Below, piece after piece: positions 53,994 through 60,413 of a DNA stretch of 60,413 nucleotides (position 1 is its first letter; every line of letters starts with the position of its first letter). The position numbers and the translations under genes are program-made. Under the pieces are notes generated by a model, which saw only the letters and a program-made list of their open reading frames with translations, was not told where the DNA came from and searched no databases. Source of the stretch: Caryophanales bacterium (GTDB lineage: Bacteria > Bacillota > Bacilli > Bacillales > Bacillaceae_J); the NCBI GenBank assembly GCA_012840465.1, contig DULJ01000065.1, forward strand, positions 1 to 60,413, read 5' to 3'.

Positions 53994-56900
53994 ATGATGA
54001 GTACCGTTAAAGTATACTGTCCGAAAAATCATGTTCGATTTGTGACAGCATCAAGTCTTTTTGATGGCCATGATGCAGCCATTAATATAATGAGAAGAAT
54101 CATTCAAGGGAATGGGGCTGAGGTGATTCATCTGGGGCATAACCGCTCCGTTGAGGAAATTGTGAACGCTGCCATTCAGGAGGACGTACAAGGAATTGCG
54201 GTTTCTTCTTATCAAGGCGGGCATGTTGAATATTTTAAATATATGTATGATTTGTTAAAAGAACGTGGGGCCTCGCATATTCGTATTTATGGCGGTGGCG
54301 GCGGTGTTATTATTCCTAAGGAAATGAAGGAGCTCCATGATTATGGGATTGCCCGAATTTTTTCACCAGATGATGGCCGTGAATTAGGATTGCAGGGAAT
54401 GATTAATGAAATCGTCGAGGAATGTGATTTTCCGACGGTTACGCAACTTTCCGGGGAGGAGCTTGAGAAGCTTCAGGCAGGCGACCACCAGGCAATCGCT
54501 AAATGCATTACTTTTGCAGAAAATGCGATAACGACAACGGATGAGGCGGCGGCTACGACTCAAACCGTCCTTTCTAAGGTAAAAGAACTGGAGAAAAACG
54601 TACCGGTTGTCGGCATTACTGGTACAGGGGGAGCGGGGAAATCCTCATTAACAGACGAATTGATTCGTCGCTTCATTCATGAGATCCCGGAGAAAAAAGT
54701 CGCTATTCTCTCCATTGACCCAACAAAACAAAAAACAGGCGGTGCCCTTCTTGGAGACCGCATTCGCATGAATTCGATTTTCAACCCGCGTGTTTATATG
54801 CGAAGTTTGGCAACACGTGGTTCTAGAACAGAGCTTTCCGCTGCGATTAAAGAAGCGATTCAGGTTGTAAAAGCAGCAGGTTTCGATTTGATCATTGTTG
54901 AAACGAGTGGAATCGGTCAAGGGGATGCAGGTATTACCGATGTTACTGACATTTCAATGTACGTGATGACAAGTGAATTCGGGGCGCCGTCCCAGCTTGA
55001 AAAAATCGACATGATTGATTACGCCGATTTAATTGTCATTAATAAATTTGAACGTCAAGGCTCAGAGGATGCCCTCACGCAAGTGCGCAAACAATATCAG
55101 CGCAGCCATAATCTTTTCGATAAAGAGCCAGAGGGGCTTCCGGTTTATGGAACGATTGCGAGCCAATTTAATGATGCAGGTACAAACACATTGTTTGTTG
55201 CCTTCCTTGAAAAAGTTCAAGAAAAATTCGGTGGTGAGTGGTCGACACAACTTCAAAAAACAGACAAAGTCGTGAAGCAAAATATCATCATTCCCAATAG
55301 TCGTCGCCATTATCTCCGTGAAATTGCCGACACTGTCCGCCATTATCATAAGCAAGCGGATGAGCAAGTGAAAATTGCCCGTCAGTTGTTCCAAGTGACT
55401 GGCACACTTGAAGTTTTAAAAACAAAAGAGACCAATAATGAGGTCATCGCGTCTCTTGAGGCATTGAAGGTTTCAATCGAAGAAAGGCTGACACCGGAAT
55501 CTAAGAAAATTTTACAAGAGTGGCCAAACCGCTTGAAACAGTACAGTGGAAAGCAATTCGTGACAAAGGTTCGTGATAAAGAAATCGTTACGGAGTTGAC
55601 GACAAGAAGCCTGGCTGGGCTTGATATTCCAAAGGTGAAGCTGCCTCACTATGAGGACTGGGGTGAAATTTTACGTTGGGTGTACAAAGAAAACACACCT
55701 GGATATTTCCCTTACACAGCGGGCGTGTTCCCATTCAAGCGCGAAGGGGAAGATCCGAAGCGGCAGTTTGCTGGGGAAGGTACACCTGAGCGTACAAACC
55801 GTCGTTTCCATTATCTCTCCAAGGATGATGATGCCAAACGCCTAAGTACAGCCTTCGACTCTGTTACCCTTTACGGGGAAGATCCCGATTACCGCCCAGA
55901 TATTTTTGGGAAAGTCGGAGAGAGCGGCGTCAGCATTTGTACCTTAGAGGATATGAAGAAGCTTTATGCCGGCTTTGACCTTTGCGCGCCATCCACATCG
56001 GTATCAATGACGATCAATGGCCCGGCACCAATCATCCTTGCCCTTTTCATGAATACGGCGATTGATCAGCAGGTTCGTAAATTTGAAGAGGAAAATGGCC
56101 GAATTCCTACTGTTGAAGAATTTGCGAAAATAAAAGAATGGACGCTGCAAACGGTTCGTGGAACAGTACAGGCTGATATTTTAAAAGAAGATCAAGGTCA
56201 AAATACTTGTATCTTCTCAACGGAATTTGCCCTGCGGATGATGGGCGATATTCAGCAATATTTTATCGACCAACAGGTTCGTAACTATTATTCTGTGTCC
56301 ATTTCTGGCTATCATATTGCTGAAGCGGGGGCCAATCCAATTTCTCAGCTTGCGTTCACATTATCGAACGGCTTCACGTACGTCGAGTACTATCTGAGCC
56401 GCGGCATGGATATTGATGAGTTTGCACCAAACCTATCTTTCTTTTTCTCAAATGGACTTGACCCTGAATATACGGTGTTAGGTCGCGTTGCCAGAAGAAT
56501 TTGGTCGGTTACGATGAAAAATAAATACGGGGCTAATGAGCGTAGCCAAAAGTTAAAGTACCATACCCAAACTTCTGGCCGCTCATTGCATGCTCAAGAA
56601 ATTGACTTCAATGATATTCGCACAACCCTGCAGGCGTTGATTGCTTTAATGGATAATTGTAATTCACTTCATACAAATGCCTATGACGAAGCGATTACAA
56701 CACCAACAGAGGAATCCGTGCGCCGGGCAATGGCAATTCAAATGATCATTACAAAAGAATTTGGATTGACGAAAAGCGAAAATCCGCTGCAAGGTTCATT
56801 CATTGTTGAAGAGTTGACGGACATTGTCGAAGAAGCAGTACTCCAGGAATTTGAACGCCTGAATGACCGTGGCGGCGTTCTAGGTGCGATGGAAACGCAA

Positions 56901-57263
56901 TACCAACGCAGTAAGATCCAAGAAGAGTCGATGTACTACGAACATAAAAAACATAGCGGGGAGCTGCCGATCATCGGAGTGAACACATACCTGAATCCGA
57001 ACCCGCCATCAGAAGAAGATATGAACAGCATTGAGCTAGCCCGTGCATCATATGAAGAAAAAGAAAGCCAAATCTTGAATTTGCGCAAGTTCCAAGAGGA
57101 GCATGCGGGCGAAACGGAAGTAGCACTTGCTAGGTTGAAGGAAGTTGCCGTGAGTGGCGGTAATATTTTTGCAGAATTAATGGAAACCGTCAAAGTGGCC
57201 AGCCTAGGTCAAATCACAAACGCCCTATACGAAGTAGGCGGACAGTATCGTCGGAATATGTAA
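53994..57263 (+). CDS. icmF: Fused isobutyryl-CoA mutase IcmF
   Basis: A 1089-residue adenosylcobalamin enzyme with three parts: B12-binding domain ([13 protein letters not shown] near residue 24; SSYQGGH; YGGGGG), a MeaB-type GTPase chaperone domain ([10 protein letters not shown], about 210), and the mutase catalytic TIM-barrel domain ([27 protein letters not shown]). It interconverts isobutyryl-CoA and n-butyryl-CoA, and some forms act on isovaleryl-CoA. Functionally it links branched acyl-CoA to the beta-oxidation genes upstream. ATG 53994 follows GGGGGAG. Confidence 0.95.
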   Translation: MMSTVKVYCPKNHVRFVTASSLFDGHDAAINIMRRIIQGNGAEVIHLGHNRSVEEIVNAAIQEDVQGIAVSSYQGGHVEYFKYMYDLLKERGASHIRIYGGGGGVIIPKEMKELHDYGIARIFSPDDGRELGLQGMINEIVEECDFPTVTQLSGEELEKLQAGDHQAIAKCITFAENAITTTDEAAATTQTVLSKVKELEKNVPVVGITGTGGAGKSSLTDELIRRFIHEIPEKKVAILSIDPTKQKTGGALLGDRIRMNSIFNPRVYMRSLATRGSRTELSAAIKEAIQVVKAAGFDLIIVETSGIGQGDAGITDVTDISMYVMTSEFGAPSQLEKIDMIDYADLIVINKFERQGSEDALTQVRKQYQRSHNLFDKEPEGLPVYGTIASQFNDAGTNTLFVAFLEKVQEKFGGEWSTQLQKTDKVVKQNIIIPNSRRHYLREIADTVRHYHKQADEQVKIARQLFQVTGTLEVLKTKETNNEVIASLEALKVSIEERLTPESKKILQEWPNRLKQYSGKQFVTKVRDKEIVTELTTRSLAGLDIPKVKLPHYEDWGEILRWVYKENTPGYFPYTAGVFPFKREGEDPKRQFAGEGTPERTNRRFHYLSKDDDAKRLSTAFDSVTLYGEDPDYRPDIFGKVGESGVSICTLEDMKKLYAGFDLCAPSTSVSMTINGPAPIILALFMNTAIDQQVRKFEEENGRIPTVEEFAKIKEWTLQTVRGTVQADILKEDQGQNTCIFSTEFALRMMGDIQQYFIDQQVRNYYSVSISGYHIAEAGANPISQLAFTLSNGFTYVEYYLSRGMDIDEFAPNLSFFFSNGLDPEYTVLGRVARRIWSVTMKNKYGANERSQKLKYHTQTSGRSLHAQEIDFNDIRTTLQALIALMDNCNSLHTNAYDEAITTPTEESVRRAMAIQMIITKEFGLTKSENPLQGSFIVEELTDIVEEAVLQEFERLNDRGGVLGAMETQYQRSKIQEESMYYEHKKHSGELPIIGVNTYLNPNPPSEEDMNSIELARASYEEKESQILNLRKFQEEHAGETEVALARLKEVAVSGGNIFAELMETVKVASLGQITNALYEVGGQYRRNM

Positions 57264-57328
57264 GTAGTAGGGTGGAGGGTCGCGTGAGCCACAGTTCCGG
57301 GCCCCATGTCCCATCCCACCACCATAAA

Positions 57329-57370
57329 GAAGGAAAAACCACAAGTAAGCGGGTTTTTCCTTCTTTTTTT
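57329..57370 (+). terminator. Terminator of icmF
   Basis: GAAGGAAAAACC pairs with GGGTTTTTCCTTC, followed by T7. A G-rich inverted sequence (57267-57325) precedes it. Confidence 0.88.
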
Positions 57371-57501
57371 CAAAAAACTCTTGATTACTCTAGCATATTA
57401 TAGGTAGATTTGTTTATAATGAATGGTATGATTTTCTAAATAGATGGAAACTAGATGAAATCATTACATACATTTATTGACCCGCGTCCTGTGGGCCTGA
57501 A

Positions 57502-57538
57502 AAATCTGGGCGCCAATACGCTAAGGCGCATTTGATTA
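57502..57538 (+). repeat. 37-bp hairpin repeat, second copy
   Basis: AAATCTGGGCGC at 57502-57513 to TTTGATTA at 57531-57538, the same length and arrangement as 27699-27735. Differences include A-T to G-C in the stem. It lies 20 bp before ATG of rpoE. Confidence 0.75.
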
Positions 57539-57557
57539 GATGAGAGGGGTTGCCTTA

Positions 57558-58190
57558 ATGAGTATTTCACAGTTAACAAATGATGAAATTCAAGAACTGT
57601 CAATGATGGAGCTTGTTCTAATGTTTTTGGAAGAAGAAAAGCAGGCCGTTGATTTCTATGATTTATTTAATAAAGTTGCAGGAATAAAAGGTTTATCTCA
57701 GGAAGAAAAGGATGACCGCATCGCTCAGTTTTATACTGATATGAACGTGGATGGTCGCTTTTTATGCATCGGTGAAAATCGTTGGGGGCTACGTAGCTGG
57801 TACCCATATGATCAAGTGGATGAAGAGGTTATTGTGCCGGCCAAGGCTAAGAAGAAAAAAGGCAAGAAGAAAGTCGTTGAGGATGACTTCGATGATTATG
57901 ATGAGGAAGAAGACTACGCGGAAGAAGACGAAGATTTTCTTGATGATGATGATGCAGAAGAAGACGATCAAGTTGACGATGAAGAAGCGGAGGAAGACCT
58001 CGAAGACGAAGATGAAGAGGATTTGAAAGCCTTCGATGACAGTGACGAAGATGAAGAAGAAGCGGAGGAAGAAGACCTCTTAGATGAAGATGAATTTGAT
58101 CTAGAAGAGGACTTTGATGATGCCGAACTAGACGATGAAGAGGAGGAAGAAGAAGAGGATTTTGACGATGCGGAAAAAGACAAAGATTAA
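57558..58190 (+). CDS. rpoE: RNA polymerase delta subunit
   Basis: A 210-residue protein. N-terminal HARE-type winged helix (FYDLFNKVAGIKG; MNVDGRFLCIGENRWGLRSWYP), a Lys-rich stretch (KAKKKKGKKK), then about 95 residues of almost pure Asp/Glu. Delta speeds RNA polymerase recycling and promoter choice in Firmicutes. GAGAGGGG precedes ATG 57558. It is next to pyrG as in B. subtilis. The antisense frame of the acidic tail is an artefact. Confidence 0.96.
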   Translation: MSISQLTNDEIQELSMMELVLMFLEEEKQAVDFYDLFNKVAGIKGLSQEEKDDRIAQFYTDMNVDGRFLCIGENRWGLRSWYPYDQVDEEVIVPAKAKKKKGKKKVVEDDFDDYDEEEDYAEEDEDFLDDDDAEEDDQVDDEEAEEDLEDEDEEDLKAFDDSDEDEEEAEEEDLLDEDEFDLEEDFDDAELDDEEEEEEEDFDDAEKDKD

Positions 58191-58203
58191 TTTTTGAATC
58201 GTG

Positions 58204-58240
58204 GAAAGGGTGTTCCTCCTATGAAGGACCGCCTTTTTTT
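58204..58240 (+). terminator. Terminator of rpoE
   Basis: AAAGGGTGTTCCT pairs with AAGGACCGCCTTT (imperfect), then T's. Confidence 0.7.
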
Positions 58241-58274
58241 ACTTTTTCAGAAATTATACATTGTTTTTTTCTCC

Positions 58275-58316
58275 TTGACTTTAAAAGTCGAAATCGGTAG
58301 AATCTTTCTTGGGCTC
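58275..58316 (+). promoter_or_regulatory. pyrG promoter with GGGCTC start region
   Basis: TTGACT (58275-58280), 17 bp, TAGAAT (58298-58303), then GGGCTC at 58311, 7 nt after the -10. In B. subtilis the pyrG transcript starts pppGGGCUC and, when CTP is low, extra G's are added by slippage. Confidence 0.88.
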
Positions 58317-58350
58317 TCATAAAACAATTTTGTTTGTTTACATTAAATGC

Positions 58351-58386
58351 AAAAGTGCTCCCTTCTTAAGGGCTGCACTTTTTTTG
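58351..58386 (+). promoter_or_regulatory. pyrG: CTP-responsive attenuator in the pyrG leader
   Basis: AAAAGTGC-TCCCTT-CTT-AAGGG-CT-GCACTTTTTTT forms a terminator. Its 5' arm holds TCCCTTC, which a G-extended transcript start could bind, releasing the terminator. This is the mechanism shown for B. subtilis pyrG; here the two required parts are visible, and function is inferred. Confidence 0.85.
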
Positions 58387-58596
58387 TACTATCAGAATCT
58401 ATATTCTAAATTGTAGATAGTATAAGCAGGGACATTGACTTCTGCCATTATTGGCGGCAAGCTGTGTTTTTCTAATTTTTTTCCCCTTAATAAATTCAAG
58501 TTCTCTACTTGTATAATTAATCATTTTTGTAAAACATCACATACTAATATAGATGTTTCTTTTTATTTCAAAGTTTTCATTCATCAATTTTATTAA

Positions 58597-60222
<1,626 letters not shown>

Positions 60223-60236
60223 TTTTTAACTAAAGG

Positions 60237-60286
60237 AAGGCACATTCGTAATTGATCGCTGGATGAATTGCGAATGTGCCTTTTTC
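60237..60286 (+). terminator. Terminator of pyrG
   Basis: AAGGCACATTCG (60237-60248) pairs with CGAATGTGCCTT (60271-60282), then T's. Confidence 0.9.
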
Positions 60287-60368
60287 ATTGTTTAGGAAAT
60301 TATAAAATTCTCGACTTGTGGATAATTGTTCGGTAAAATGTTCGTATAAATAATAGGAGTGACTTGTA

Positions 60369-60413
60369 ATGAGTAAACAAAAACAGCGAAAAAGTGGTGT
60401 AATAAAACAAATA
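60369..60413 (+). CDS. Start of an unknown gene, cut by the window edge
   Basis: ATG 60369 with GGAGTGA upstream opens MSKQKQRKSGVIKQI and runs off the end. Too short to identify. Confidence 0.5.
   Translation, partial: MSKQKQRKSGVIKQI

Noticed and set aside
57968-58183. Poly-serine open frame on the minus strand opposite the rpoE tail
   Set aside because: It is the antisense of the Asp/Glu codons of delta; no ribosome binding site and extreme composition.

Overview
The window looks like a chromosomal segment of a low-GC, endospore-forming Gram-positive rod of the Bacillaceae (Neobacillus/Bacillus-like). The evidence is spore-specific genes (gerQ, cwlJ, rsfA, a PbpG-type penicillin-binding protein), strong AGGAGG-type ribosome binding sites, frequent TTG/GTG starts, and a gene order that follows the Bacillus subtilis ywd-ywf-ywg-ywh-ywi-ywj-pyrG region. 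All assignments come from reading the sequence and from family knowledge; no search was run.

Region by region. 1-408: tandem 51-bp repeats. 808-3685: an OmpR-type two-component system. 4026-5369: a split ThrE-like (YjjP/YjjB) exporter. 5761-16584: a Tad/Flp-type pilus operon (CpaB, CpaE, CpaF, TadB, TadC, pilin, VWA lipoprotein, two TadE/G-like pseudopilins, a secreted PG-x-F repeat protein, an unknown protein and a membrane protein). 16735-22995: LtaS-like synthase, a DUF2680 protein, DUF423, gerQ, cwlJ, hemQ, pta. 23000-25700: an AT-rich accessory pocket with small ORFs, a damaged secreted-protein gene and an internally deleted insertion sequence. 25713-37737: lipL, rsfA, DUF1450, ywfO, ywgA, ywhD, pbpG, speB, a DoxX protein, a UbiB-like kinase and a GNAT. 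38010-41294: a GntR-ABC transporter operon. 41499-45700: usp, a Fic relic, ywiB, argS, ywjE. 45972-57263: a fatty-acid / branched acyl-CoA degradation block (fadF, mmgA, hbd, two acyl-CoA dehydrogenases, a TetR regulator, icmF). 57558-60222: rpoE and pyrG, the latter with what looks like the conserved reiterative-transcription attenuator. The last 45 bases start an unknown gene.

How the genes fit together. The acyl-CoA block has a TetR gene in its middle and operator-like palindromes ahead of fadF and the second acyl-CoA dehydrogenase, so it is probably one repressor-controlled regulon. The Tad block has secretion ATPase, platform proteins, pilin and pseudopilins but no prepilin peptidase inside the window.

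The most unusual signal is repetitive DNA. A paired-box element uses the invariant 13-mer GGGGACAGGCACC twice, 34 or 46 bp apart (a 12-bp step), and occurs five times between genes and once inside the end of a coding frame. Other families are the 51-bp inverted-arm tandem repeat, a GAAAAGCGGAAGC...GGAGCTGGACA element, and a 37-bp hairpin with a compensatory base change between its two copies.
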